DNA of 23,270 bases, from assembly GCA_900540595.1 (NCBI GenBank), contig UQGL01000035.1, forward strand, positions 1 through 23,270, read 5' to 3'. The notes under the pieces were generated by a model that was not told where the DNA came from, did not search any database, and saw only the letters and a program-made list of their open reading frames with translations. This document shows, piece by piece, positions 1 through 7,234 of this stretch. A program made the translations under genes and the position numbers. How positions within the stretch are numbered: the stretch's first letter is position 1; each line of letters starts with the position of its first letter. The DNA comes from an uncultured Oscillospiraceae bacterium (GTDB lineage Bacteria; Bacillota; Clostridia; Oscillospirales; Ruminococcaceae).

Positions 1-78
1 CAGCCGCCGGAGCGGTGCTTAAGCCGTAAGGCGGGAATTGTGCGGTGTTGCCGTAAGACTATTTTACCTGTTACCCCC

Positions 79-107
79 TTGCACTGGCAAGAAAGAGTGT
101 ATAAAAT
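79..107 (+). promoter_or_regulatory. Promoter of the first AraC-type gene
   Basis: A -35 box TTGCAC (79-84) and a -10 box TAAAAT (102-107) are separated by 17 bp. The predicted transcript starts near 114 and leaves a leader of about 38 nt. A small inverted repeat, CTTGC/GCAAG (78-82 and 87-91), overlaps the -35 box and could be an operator, possibly for the regulator itself. No gene is visible in bases 1-78. Confidence 0.6.
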
Positions 108-151
108 AATAGACATAAGTTTGGATTTTGCGTCGAAAAGGAGTGCGTACA

Positions 152-922
152 ATGCTGATCTACGAGGCCGAGCGCTCAGACCGGCGGGGGTATCTCTACT
201 GCCAGCGTGACCACAATTTCAGCTTCCCCGCGCATCTGCACCACAGCTATGAATTTTTGACCGTGCAGGCCGGGACCCTGACCTGTACACTGGAAACGGA
301 TACCTTTGCGGTCCACCCCGGCGAGGCACTGCTGGTGCTGCCGGACCAGATCCACAGCTACCACACAAACGGGGCCTCCCAAAGTGTGCTGTGGATATTT
401 TCTGACGATTGGGTGCCGGAATTTTCGGCCCAGCTGGGGCAGCGGGCCTTTGCGGACCCGGTGTTCCGCATTGAGGCTGCGCCCCTGATGGAGCTGCTCT
501 GGCCGGGCAACAACCGGTGCAAAAAGCTTGCGGGGCTGTACATGATCTGCGGTGCTGCACTGGAGCAGTGCCCCCTGTGCCCGCGCCCCCAGCAGGACGC
601 GGACGCCCATCTGTCGGCCCGCATCATCAACTATGTGCAGCAGAACTATACCGGCAGCCTGACGCTGGAGCAGATGGCGCGCGACCTTGGTTATAATTAT
701 ACCTATCTGTCGGCGTATTTCAACCAGCGGCTGCACACGGGCTTTCAGGATTTTGTGAACCAGTACCGGGTCAGCCATGCGGCCATGCTGCTGCAGGGCA
801 GCAGCATCCCGGTCACTCAGGTGGCGGAGCAGTGCGGCTTCGGCACGATCCGCAGCTTCAACCGCGTATTTTTAAAGTCATTGGGCATGTCGCCAAGCGC
901 CTTCCGCAAGCAGAACCGATGA
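152..922 (+). CDS. AraC-family transcriptional regulator (cupin plus double HTH)
   Basis: This is a 256-aa DNA-binding transcription factor of the AraC/XylS family. Residues about 15-105 form a cupin-like sensor domain with a His-rich patch (HLHHSYEF, residues 28-35) typical of ligand-binding AraC proteins. The C-terminal domain (about 155-256) carries two helix-turn-helix motifs, at about 171-191 and 222-244, and ends in the usual GMSPSAFRK sequence. The ATG at 152 is preferred over a TTG at 128 because AAAAGGAG (136-143) lies 8 bases before it. The gene is monocistronic and converges on a sensor-kinase gene. The ligand and the targets cannot be read from the sequence. Such regulators in gut clostridia often control sugar-use genes, but no sugar operon adjoins this one. 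Confidence 0.9.
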   Translation: MLIYEAERSDRRGYLYCQRDHNFSFPAHLHHSYEFLTVQAGTLTCTLETDTFAVHPGEALLVLPDQIHSYHTNGASQSVLWIFSDDWVPEFSAQLGQRAFADPVFRIEAAPLMELLWPGNNRCKKLAGLYMICGAALEQCPLCPRPQQDADAHLSARIINYVQQNYTGSLTLEQMARDLGYNYTYLSAYFNQRLHTGFQDFVNQYRVSHAAMLLQGSSIPVTQVAEQCGFGTIRSFNRVFLKSLGMSPSAFRKQNR

Positions 923-924
923 AA

Positions 925-952
925 AAGGCCCTCCCCGGGTGGGGAGGGCCTT
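925..952. terminator. Shared bidirectional terminator hairpin
   Basis: A perfect 12-bp stem (925-936 with 941-952) has a 4-nt loop between two convergent genes. On the minus strand it is followed by a five-T run, so it best terminates the kinase transcript. On the + strand only two Ts follow, so it is weaker for the AraC gene. Confidence 0.8.
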
Positions 953-967
953 GGTGCTGCAGGCGGG

Positions 968-3127
968 TCACCGCTGCAGATATTTTGCAAGGGTGCGCAG
1001 GAGGGTGTCCGGCTCAAGCGGCTTGGTCAGATGCTCATTCATGCCGGACTCATGGGCGCGGCGGCGGTCCTCGGTAAAGGCGTTGGCCGTCATCGCAAAA
1101 ATGGGGATCGTCCCGGCATCGGGGCGGTCAAGGGCGCGGATGGCGCGGGTCGCCTCGTAGCCGTCCAGCTGCGGCATCATGACATCCATCAAAATGGCAT
1201 CGAAGGTGCCGGGGGCGGACGCGGCAAAAATCGTCACCGCCTCCTGCCCGTTGCGGGCGGCGGTCGTGCGCAGACCGGCATTTTGCAGAAGGAACTCGGC
1301 GATCTCAAGGTTCAGGTCGTTGTCCTCGGCCAGCAGGATATGCTTGCCCTGCAGCGCCGAAAGGTCGGCCGGTGCGCCGGGCAGCGGCTGCGGTGCCGCT
1401 GCGTGGTCGACCGCAAAGGGCAGCGTGATATAGTAGGTCGTGCCCTCGCCCTGACGGCTGGTGAACTCGATGGTGCCGCCCATTGCATCAATAAGGGCCT
1501 TGGCAATCGGCATGCCCAGCCCTGTGCCGCCGTAGGTGGAGCGGGCGTCCAGCAGCTCCTGCGCGAACGGCTCAAACAGATGCTTCTGGAATTCCTCACT
1601 CATGCCGATGCCGGTATCGGCGCAGGTAAAACGGATCCATGCTTTGTCGCCCTCGCTGCGCAGCTCATGCAGGGTCAGGGTGATGCTGCCGTTGTCCTTA
1701 TTGTACTTGATGGCGTTGGAGATGATGTTCATCACAAGCCGCTTTACATGCAGCGGGCTGCCGATAAGATCGGGGTGGGGCAGTGCGATGTCCTCGCAGC
1801 GGATGGTGATGCCACGCTCGGCGGCCGGCTTTTCCAGCACATCGCACAGGCCGGTCAGCAGCGTGACCATATTGAAGGGGCGATGTTCCAGCACAATCTC
1901 GCCGGACTCCAGCTTGCCCATGTCCAGCACCTCGTTGACCAGCTCAAGCAGCAGGCCGGAGGCCTCCCAGATCTTTTCGCGGCATTCGGCCTGCTTGGCC
2001 ATGTCGGTGCTGTAGTGGTTGCCGATCTCGATCATGCCGCGTATGCCGTTGATGGGGGTGCGGATGTCATGGCTCATCCGCTGCAGAAACTCGGTCTTGG
2101 CGATGTTGGCAGCCTCGGCCCGGTGGGCGGCCTGCTCGAGCGAGGCCTGATAGGCGTGCTCCTGCCGGGCTTTTTCCTGCTGATAGTTCTGCAGCGTGCG
2201 GCGGCGCACCAGCTCGATCATCAGCACGATGAGCAGATAAGCCACCGAGGTAAACATCAGGTTTTTGATGGTCTTGGTGTAGATCGTGCCCTCGGGCAGG
2301 TAGGCGTAGACATAGAAGTCGCGCCCCTGCACAGCGTAGCCGAAATACCCCCGGGAGCGTATGGTAGCATCCCGCACATAGACCATCTGGTCAAAGCGGC
2401 CGTGCTCACGCAAAAGCTGCAGCGGCAGCACAGCATCGGGGGCAAGCCCGAGCAGGCTTGTGTCATTGGAGGCGATGATCGAATCGCCGCGGGCCACAAC
2501 AAGGGTACCGTCGCCGGGGGTCGTGAAGCCCGCCAAAAGATGCTGGCAGTTGAGGTTATAGCTGTGTACATAGTCGGTCGGGGTGTGGTAGAACGCCGCT
2601 ACGATGCCGTCCGCATCGGTCCTGGCCGATGCGGCAAGGTCAAGGTAGGAGTCATCGTCACAGACCAGTCGGACGGAGTAGGTCTTTTTCGGGTGGGCGG
2701 CCACATCCAGCAGCGGCGCGGTGGCCAGCTCCTGCAGCAGCTGCTGCGGCAGCGCCCCCTCCTTGCTGAAGTACTGCACCACATTGCCGTCCCGGTCCAG
2801 CACGGCTGCACCGGTCAGGTAGTGGTTTTCCACACAGCGGGACAGCACCTCCGCCTCAACCGCATCGGTGCCGGTTTGAATATCGCGCGCACACTGCTCG
2901 CAGGCCTCGGCAATGCGCAGCATGCTTTTGGACTCGGTGGCCAGCGACAGGCTGGTGTAGTCATCGCACTGATCCTTTATATAGTCCACACGGCTGGCAA
3001 AATTCTGCTCACCCTCAAAGTTGTCGGTCCGGATCGAATACGCGCCGATGATCAGCAGAAGCAGCAGACCGATCACAACGGTCAGCAGGCGAAAGCCGAG
3101 GACGGTGCGGCGGGGTTTAGTCTGCAT
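968..3127 (-). CDS. Membrane hybrid sensor histidine kinase (HisKA-HATPase-receiver)
   Basis: The protein is a 719-aa inner-membrane hybrid kinase. TM1 is at about 8-31, an extracytoplasmic sensor region of Cache-like size spans 32-285, and TM2 is at about 289-309. A short coiled coil leads to HisKA with phospho-acceptor His353 (MSHDIRTP). The ATPase domain has the N box around N471, DTGIG at 504-508 and GGTGLG at 533-538. A C-terminal receiver (about 596-719) has acidic residues 601-602, phospho-Asp648 and Lys702. There is no HPt or DNA-binding output domain, so phosphate must pass to an unlinked partner. The ATG at 3127 has GGAGG upstream and overlaps the end of the solute-binding-protein gene by 11 bp, implying coupled translation. 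In-frame starts further upstream would only read into that gene. The ligand is unknown. Confidence 0.92.
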   Translation of the reverse strand: MQTKPRRTVLGFRLLTVVIGLLLLLIIGAYSIRTDNFEGEQNFASRVDYIKDQCDDYTSLSLATESKSMLRIAEACEQCARDIQTGTDAVEAEVLSRCVENHYLTGAAVLDRDGNVVQYFSKEGALPQQLLQELATAPLLDVAAHPKKTYSVRLVCDDDSYLDLAASARTDADGIVAAFYHTPTDYVHSYNLNCQHLLAGFTTPGDGTLVVARGDSIIASNDTSLLGLAPDAVLPLQLLREHGRFDQMVYVRDATIRSRGYFGYAVQGRDFYVYAYLPEGTIYTKTIKNLMFTSVAYLLIVLMIELVRRRTLQNYQQEKARQEHAYQASLEQAAHRAEAANIAKTEFLQRMSHDIRTPINGIRGMIEIGNHYSTDMAKQAECREKIWEASGLLLELVNEVLDMGKLESGEIVLEHRPFNMVTLLTGLCDVLEKPAAERGITIRCEDIALPHPDLIGSPLHVKRLVMNIISNAIKYNKDNGSITLTLHELRSEGDKAWIRFTCADTGIGMSEEFQKHLFEPFAQELLDARSTYGGTGLGMPIAKALIDAMGGTIEFTSRQGEGTTYYITLPFAVDHAAAPQPLPGAPADLSALQGKHILLAEDNDLNLEIAEFLLQNAGLRTTAARNGQEAVTIFAASAPGTFDAILMDVMMPQLDGYEATRAIRALDRPDAGTIPIFAMTANAFTEDRRRAHESGMNEHLTKPLEPDTLLRTLAKYLQR

Positions 3128-3935
3128 AGCCGTCTGCCTCCAGATATTTGTCGGGATCTGCAAGGTAGCCTGCCAGAATGCTGCGGGTGGTGCCGTCGGC
3201 CTGCATCTCCTCCAGCGTGGCGGAGAGTGCCTGCGCAATGCCGCGGTCATCGCTGCGGGAGAAGGCAACGCCCAGCTCCACGGCTTCAAGCGGCTCCTCA
3301 AGGATGCGGAACTCGAAGCCGTAGTCCTTCATAAACTGCAGGATCGAGATCTCGTGCGCGGCCACGGCATCAGCGTAGCCCTTGGCAAGGTAGCTGTAGA
3401 TCAGCTCCCGTTTCTGCAGCGAGTGGAGCGCGCGTATCTCGGGGATGCGGGGGTCATTGCCATCGAGAAACAGGCTCTCGGGCTTGGTGGTGGCCTGCAC
3501 GACCACCGTCTTGCCCGCCAGATCGGCAAGCGTCTGAATGTCGCTGTCCGGCATGACGGCTACGACCTGATGGCTGTACATATACGGCCCGGCCCAAGTA
3601 TATTCGTCCGCGCGGCCGCTCATCGAAAAGCTGCTCCAGATGCAGTCGATGACGCCGTTTTCAAGCAGCTCGTTTTTTTCGGCCCAGTTGATCGTGACAA
3701 ATTCGGGGCGGTAGCCCATGCGGCGGAACGCCTCGTCGGCCAGCTCCACATCAATGCCGACAGGCTTTCCGTCGGAGTTTACATAAGTAAAGGGCGGGTA
3801 GTTATCGCAGCCGACGGTGATGACCGGCAGGTCAGCATTTGCGTCGGCGGTGTCTGCGGCGCAGCCTGCCAGCAGCACGCCGGTAAGCCAGAGAGCCAGA
3901 AGCAGACAGAGAAGATGCTTGCGCGGTTGTTTCAT
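3117..3935 (-). CDS. Lipoprotein, family 3 extracellular solute-binding protein
   Basis: This 272-aa exported lipoprotein has a basic n-region, a Leu-rich core and the lipobox LLAGC with Cys25. The mature part (about 36-265) matches the amino-acid-type SBP_bac_3 fold: ITVGCDNYPPF near the start, a GKPVGIDVELADE segment (56-68), and GRADEYTWAGPY (107-118), where Arg108 sits where the family holds the ligand carboxylate. The start at 3935 is chosen because MKQPRK opens a proper signal peptide and GAGGGG precedes it; the in-frame extension to 3995 lacks a signal-like N terminus. No ABC permease or ATPase gene is nearby. The partner is instead the kinase it overlaps, so it probably delivers ligand information to that kinase (inference). 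An ordinary orphan transport receptor is the alternative. Confidence 0.85.
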   Translation of the reverse strand: MKQPRKHLLCLLLALWLTGVLLAGCAADTADANADLPVITVGCDNYPPFTYVNSDGKPVGIDVELADEAFRRMGYRPEFVTINWAEKNELLENGVIDCIWSSFSMSGRADEYTWAGPYMYSHQVVAVMPDSDIQTLADLAGKTVVVQATTKPESLFLDGNDPRIPEIRALHSLQKRELIYSYLAKGYADAVAAHEISILQFMKDYGFEFRILEEPLEAVELGVAFSRSDDRGIAQALSATLEEMQADGTTRSILAGYLADPDKYLEADGYAD

Positions 3936-3985
3936 AGGGCGGCCCCTCGTTCTCAAAGCTACTGTGTTATAAGACATACTATATA

Positions 3986-4014
3986 ATTGTAGCACTGCAG
4001 TAAAACCGCGTCAA
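3986..4014 (-). promoter_or_regulatory. Promoter of the solute-binding-protein/kinase operon
   Basis: On the minus strand there is a -35 box TTGACG (4014-4009), a 17-bp spacer and a -10 box TACAAT (3991-3986). Transcription should begin near 3979, giving a leader of about 45 nt. No terminator separates it from the hydrolase gene just upstream, so read-through is also possible. Confidence 0.75.
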
Positions 4015-4046
4015 GGCTAAGGTTGTACGATTTAACAAACGCTGCC

Positions 4047-4967
4047 TTATCCGAGGTACTGTGTTAAAAACCGGACGGTGGTCTGCCGCAGGGCCTTGTC
4101 AAGGGCGGCGGCCGTGGCTGGGTCATCGCTGAGATAGTTGTGGTTGCCGGCCGCAAAGGGGTCCAGCACGACCTGACCGTCCGGCAGGCTCTGCACGGCG
4201 GCGATCGTTTCGGCCTGGGTGGTGCTGCTTAAAATGCCCTCGCTGCCGCTGTAGGTCAGCAGGGTGGGCAGGGCGCTTTCCCGCAGGGCGGCGTTCGGGT
4301 CAGAGGTGCGCATCTCGTCCATATAGGCCGCGCTCAGCTCGACCCCCCAGGCAGTAACGTTGCCGTTGGCCTCGGCCTCGGCGGCCATGGCCTCCACTGC
4401 GGAGAAATCGTCGATGTTTAAAAATTCAAGGCCGTTCAGCCCGGCACCGTTGGCGGGGCTCCAAAGCACGAGCGCGGCGATGCCGCCCTTTTGCTGCGGG
4501 TAGAGGCTGGCCAGCCGCCCGCCCATGCTGTGGCCGACCAGCGCGGTCGGGCCGGTGCCGTAGGTGCTTTGCATGTACAGGATCGCGCTTTCAACATCAT
4601 CGGCCATGTGGGAAAGCGTATAGGCGGTGAACGGCTCGGTGCTGTCGCCGCAGCCGGGGAAATCCAGCCGCACCGTGGCGATGCCCTGCGCGGCCAGCTC
4701 CTGCGCCAGCGGGGCAAAGTGGCCGTCACCCGCGCGGCTGCCCGTAAAGCCGTGGCAAAGCACGGCCAGCGGCATATCCCCGCTGCGGGCCAGCTTGCCC
4801 GGCAGCTGCACCGTGGCGTAGATGGTGCCCCGCGTGCCGGGGATGCAGACATCCTGCGCGGCAGGGGTGCGGCACAGCAGCGCCAGCGCCGCCGCAATGC
4901 AGAGCGCCAGCGCGGCAATGCAGCCGGTCAATACATAAAACGCGCGTTTCTGCGTTTGATTTTTCAT
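4047..4967 (-). CDS. Alpha/beta hydrolase, membrane-anchored or secreted
   Basis: This is a 306-aa serine hydrolase of the alpha/beta fold with an N-terminal hydrophobic segment (about 10-31) acting as signal anchor or signal peptide. HGF at 72-74 forms the oxyanion region, LDFPGCGDS at 101-109 is the family strand-loop, and the nucleophile elbow GHSMGG places Ser147. His276 in GNHNYL is the likely catalytic histidine. The usual acid position falls in SGSEGI (240-245), so Glu243 may stand in for Asp; this is inference. The ATG at 4967 follows GGAGGTG, whereas the in-frame extension to 5039 runs through the promoter. The substrate is unknown; esterase or acyl-peptidase-like activities are typical. 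It lies upstream of the sensor operon in the same direction, with only 111 bp between start and stop codons. Confidence 0.85.
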   Translation of the reverse strand: MKNQTQKRAFYVLTGCIAALALCIAAALALLCRTPAAQDVCIPGTRGTIYATVQLPGKLARSGDMPLAVLCHGFTGSRAGDGHFAPLAQELAAQGIATVRLDFPGCGDSTEPFTAYTLSHMADDVESAILYMQSTYGTGPTALVGHSMGGRLASLYPQQKGGIAALVLWSPANGAGLNGLEFLNIDDFSAVEAMAAEAEANGNVTAWGVELSAAYMDEMRTSDPNAALRESALPTLLTYSGSEGILSSTTQAETIAAVQSLPDGQVVLDPFAAGNHNYLSDDPATAAALDKALRQTTVRFLTQYLG

Positions 4968-4991
4968 GGGCGAACACCTCCGTTTGCTCCT

Positions 4992-5020
4992 ATTAAACCG
5001 TATGCGCACACAGATGTCAA
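4992..5020 (-). promoter_or_regulatory. Promoter of the hydrolase gene
   Basis: Minus-strand -35 TTGACA (5020-5015) and -10 TTTAAT (4997-4992) have 17-bp spacing. The leader is short and contains the GGAGGTG ribosome site. The promoter is divergent from that of the PfkB-type gene. Confidence 0.75.
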
Positions 5021-5058
5021 GGGGGCTTTTGGGATACAAAATGCGGGACGGCCTGTGT

Positions 5059-5087
5059 TTGCGTATTTGTCGGACTTATGGTAAAAT
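5059..5087 (+). promoter_or_regulatory. Promoter of the PfkB-type kinase gene
   Basis: The -35 box TTGCGT (5059-5064), 17-bp spacer and -10 box TAAAAT (5082-5087), with an extended TGG just before it, predict a start near 5094. The resulting leader of about 124 nt would contain the whole 5109-5185 repeat element. Confidence 0.55.
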
Positions 5088-5108
5088 ACAGGTAAAATCA
5101 TATCGGCG

Positions 5109-5185
5109 TGTCAAAAAATCACATGCTTGGCCTGTTGAATGTGCAGGGGCGAGCAATGCTCGCCCCTACAAGAGCTTTTTTGACA
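5109..5185. repeat. 77-bp MITE-like element with terminal inverted repeats
   Basis: The ends are perfect 10-bp inverted repeats, TGTCAAAAAA (5109-5118) and TTTTTTGACA (5176-5185). Inside lies a 9-bp hairpin, GGGGCGAGC (5146-5154) with GCTCGCCCC (5158-5166). Bases 5106-5165 match 16959-17018 at 50 of 60 positions without gaps. No coding capacity and no clear target duplication were seen. The right end carries an outward TTGACA, but no -10 box is properly spaced after it. Confidence 0.75.
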
Positions 5186-5217
5186 GTCTGAAAATTATAT
5201 AAGTGAGGACCTTTACC

Positions 5218-6150
5218 ATGGGTATTGTTGTGATCGGCGCTGTTTTTGTCGATATTAAGGGGTATCCGCTGTCCACCTACATACCGGGCGGGCGCAATGC
5301 CGGCCGGGTCGAGCAGGTACACGGCGGCGTCTGCCGCAATGTGGCCGAGGATATTGCCAATGTGGAGCTGCGCCCCACCTTTGTCAGTCTTGTGGATGAA
5401 ACCGGCTCCGGTCAGGATGTCATCGACAAGCTGGCCAGACACAAGGTCAACACCCGGTACATCCGGCGCGTGCCGGACGGCATGGGCACATGGCTGGCCG
5501 TGTTTGACAATGACGGCGATGTATGCGCCGCCATCTCCAAGCGGCCCGACACCACGCCGCTGACCCGGCTGCTGCAGGAGCAGGGCGATGAGATCTTTGC
5601 GGACTGTGACGGCATCGCCATCGAACTGGACCTTGAGAAGGAGACCGTCAAGCAGGTGCTGCAGTTTGCCAAAAAGTACCGCAAAAAGGTCTATGCGGCG
5701 GTGTCCAACATGAGCATTGCGATGGAGCGCCGCGACTTTTTGCAGCAGATCGACTGCTTTGTCTGCAACCAGCAGGAGGCCGGGCTGATGTTCTCAGACA
5801 ATTATGAGGCGCTGGACGCGGACGAGATGTGCCGCACGCTGGCCGGCAATGTACACAGCGCCAACATCCCCTGCATGGTGGTCACGATGGGGGACAAGGG
5901 CGCCGTCTACGCCCGCAGCGGCGGCGAGTGCGGCACGGTCCCGGCCAAAAAGGTCGATGTTATCGACACGACCGGCGCGGGCGATGCCTTTTTTGCCGGC
6001 ACGGTCATCGGCCTGACTTACGGCAAGACGCTGGCGCAGGCCTGTGAGATCGGCAGCCGGCTGGCGGCCTCGGTCATCTGCATATCGGAGAATGTCTGCC
6101 CGCGCTTCCGCCCGGCGGAGTTCGGCCTTGATGTGCCGGTCACGGACTAA
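5218..6150 (+). CDS. PfkB/ribokinase-family carbohydrate or nucleoside kinase
   Basis: This 310-aa cytosolic ATP-dependent kinase begins with the family beta strand GIVVIGAVFVDI. It has the substrate-site motif HGGVCRNVAE (35-44) and the C-terminal signature DTTGAGDAFFAG (250-261), in which Asp256 is the catalytic base and the preceding glycines form the anion hole. The GGVxRNxAE form is shared with pseudouridine kinase (PsuK), so a nucleoside such as pseudouridine is one possible substrate; ribokinase or fructokinase activity cannot be excluded. No psuG-like gene adjoins it. The ATG at 5218 is preferred to the GTG at 5203, since GTGAGG (5203-5208) then serves as its ribosome site 9 bases upstream. 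It appears monocistronic, with no convincing terminator downstream. Confidence 0.88.
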   Translation: MGIVVIGAVFVDIKGYPLSTYIPGGRNAGRVEQVHGGVCRNVAEDIANVELRPTFVSLVDETGSGQDVIDKLARHKVNTRYIRRVPDGMGTWLAVFDNDGDVCAAISKRPDTTPLTRLLQEQGDEIFADCDGIAIELDLEKETVKQVLQFAKKYRKKVYAAVSNMSIAMERRDFLQQIDCFVCNQQEAGLMFSDNYEALDADEMCRTLAGNVHSANIPCMVVTMGDKGAVYARSGGECGTVPAKKVDVIDTTGAGDAFFAGTVIGLTYGKTLAQACEIGSRLAASVICISENVCPRFRPAEFGLDVPVTD

Positions 6151-6223
6151 AAAAGGCGTTTGCGGCATGAAATGTAAGAAAATGCCAATTTTCCGATTTC
6201 GCACATTTTGCCTTTTTAGCAGT

Positions 6224-6274
6224 GTGTTAAACGCATAATTCTTTGTATATAAGCTGAATTGTTCTTTTTAACAC
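6224..6274. promoter_or_regulatory. Inverted repeat upstream of the second AraC gene
   Basis: GTGTTAAA (6224-6231) and TTTAACAC (6267-6274) are perfect 8-bp arms 35 bp apart in an AT-rich stretch just upstream of the 6295-6323 promoter. This could be an operator binding a dimer. It is based on sequence symmetry only. Confidence 0.35.
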
Positions 6275-6294
6275 TGTGATTTTAAAAGCACAAT

Positions 6295-6323
6295 TTGCGG
6301 AGTTTTAAATTATTTGTTATAAT
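6295..6323 (+). promoter_or_regulatory. Extended -10 promoter giving a leaderless start
   Basis: The -35 box TTGCGG (6295-6300), 17-bp spacer and consensus -10 TATAAT (6318-6323) preceded by TGT predict a start 7 nt after the -10 box. That is position 6330, the A of the ATG of the next gene. Confidence 0.75.
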
Positions 6324-6329
6324 ATAACC

Positions 6330-7181
6330 ATGGAAAGACAACAAAGGGCAGCCCCGCAGGGGCTGCATACGCTGGCCGGGGGGATCTGGCTCAGCTTTAC
6401 CCGGCTGGACAGCCACCTTGCGCCGCTGCCTGTGCAGGCTGCGCGGCTGCTGGTCTTTGACTTCTGCCGCGCCGGGCGGCGGGCCATCCCCGACGGGCCG
6501 GAGGAATACGCCATCGTGACAGAGGCACACGCCGCCGTCAGCTTTGCTGCGCCGGACGAGCCGTTCTACCTGCCGGGCGGCCAGTATGAGGGGCTGCAGC
6601 TTTTCATCGACCCGGACGCCGTGCAGGCGGACAGCTTTTTGACCGTGATGGGCCTTGAGATCGGCGGTATTGCGGACTACTTCTGCCGGGACGGTGTCCA
6701 CTGCTGCCCGGTCAGCGAGGCCATCACCGACATTCTGGACGAGCAGTGGAGCGATGCCGAGTACGCCACCCCGGGCGAGCTGCGCTACACGGCGGTGCGG
6801 CTGCTGTATGAGCTGCTGCGCCTGCCCGATGACGCCGAGGCCGCCCGCTGCCCCGCGCGGCAGGTCGAGCTGGTGCGCGAAACCGAAACGCTTGTGCTGC
6901 GCGATCTCTCGGTGCGGCATACGGCCAAGGCGCTGGCCGAGGGCTTCGGCCTGAGCGAGAGCGGCTTCAAGCTGTACTGCCAGAATGTGCTGGGCGAGGG
7001 GTATCTTGCCTATTTCCGCCGCCGCAGGCTGGAAAAGGCCGCCGAGCTGCTGCGCACGACAACGCTGCGGGTGCAGGACATAGCGGCCGGTGTCGGCTAT
7101 GAGAGCCAGGGTAAATTTGCCAAGGCGTTTTACGACCAGTTCCGCCTGATGCCGATGGAATACCGCCGCTTGGCAAAATAA
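6330..7181 (+). CDS. AraC-family transcriptional regulator, probably leaderless
   Basis: The 283-aa protein has a C-terminal AraC/XylS DNA-binding domain (about 190-283). A first HTH falls around ALAEGFGLSESGFKLYC (201-217), and the second is in VQDIAAGVGYESQGKFAKAF (248-267), closed by the family MPMEYRR. The N-terminal 185 residues are a diverged sensor with no motif I recognise. The ATG at 6330 directly follows a consensus promoter and has no Shine-Dalgarno sequence, so the mRNA should start on or next to the start codon. The next in-frame alternative (GTG, codon 35) has no better ribosome site. An 8-bp hairpin (6348-6355 with 6359-6366, 3-nt loop) lies inside codons 7-13 and could control translation or bind the protein. 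Targets are unknown; the NSS/phosphoesterase unit converges on it. Confidence 0.88.
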   Translation: MERQQRAAPQGLHTLAGGIWLSFTRLDSHLAPLPVQAARLLVFDFCRAGRRAIPDGPEEYAIVTEAHAAVSFAAPDEPFYLPGGQYEGLQLFIDPDAVQADSFLTVMGLEIGGIADYFCRDGVHCCPVSEAITDILDEQWSDAEYATPGELRYTAVRLLYELLRLPDDAEAARCPARQVELVRETETLVLRDLSVRHTAKALAEGFGLSESGFKLYCQNVLGEGYLAYFRRRRLEKAAELLRTTTLRVQDIAAGVGYESQGKFAKAFYDQFRLMPMEYRRLAK

Positions 7182-7186
7182 AGCAC

Positions 7187-7226
7187 AAAGCCCCGTCACC
7201 CGGGAAATCGGGCGGCGGGGCTTTTT
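7187..7226. terminator. Terminator between convergent AraC and NSS genes
   Basis: AAAGCCCCG (7187-7195) pairs with CGGGGCTTT (7216-7224), with a second short helix CCCG/CGGG inside. Five Ts (7222-7226) follow on the + strand. On the minus strand a looser T-rich tract follows, so it may act both ways. Confidence 0.75.
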
Positions 7227-7234
7227 GGGCGGCG

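Noticed and set aside
1031..3334. A 767-codon open frame antisense to the membrane hybrid kinase
   Set aside because: It has no recognisable domains and covers a kinase with complete motifs on the other strand. Long antisense frames are expected in GC-rich coding DNA.
5180..5201. TTGACA at the repeat end with TTATAT downstream as a pfkB promoter
   Set aside because: The spacing is only about 9-10 bp, far from the required 16-18. The upstream 5059-5087 promoter is better.
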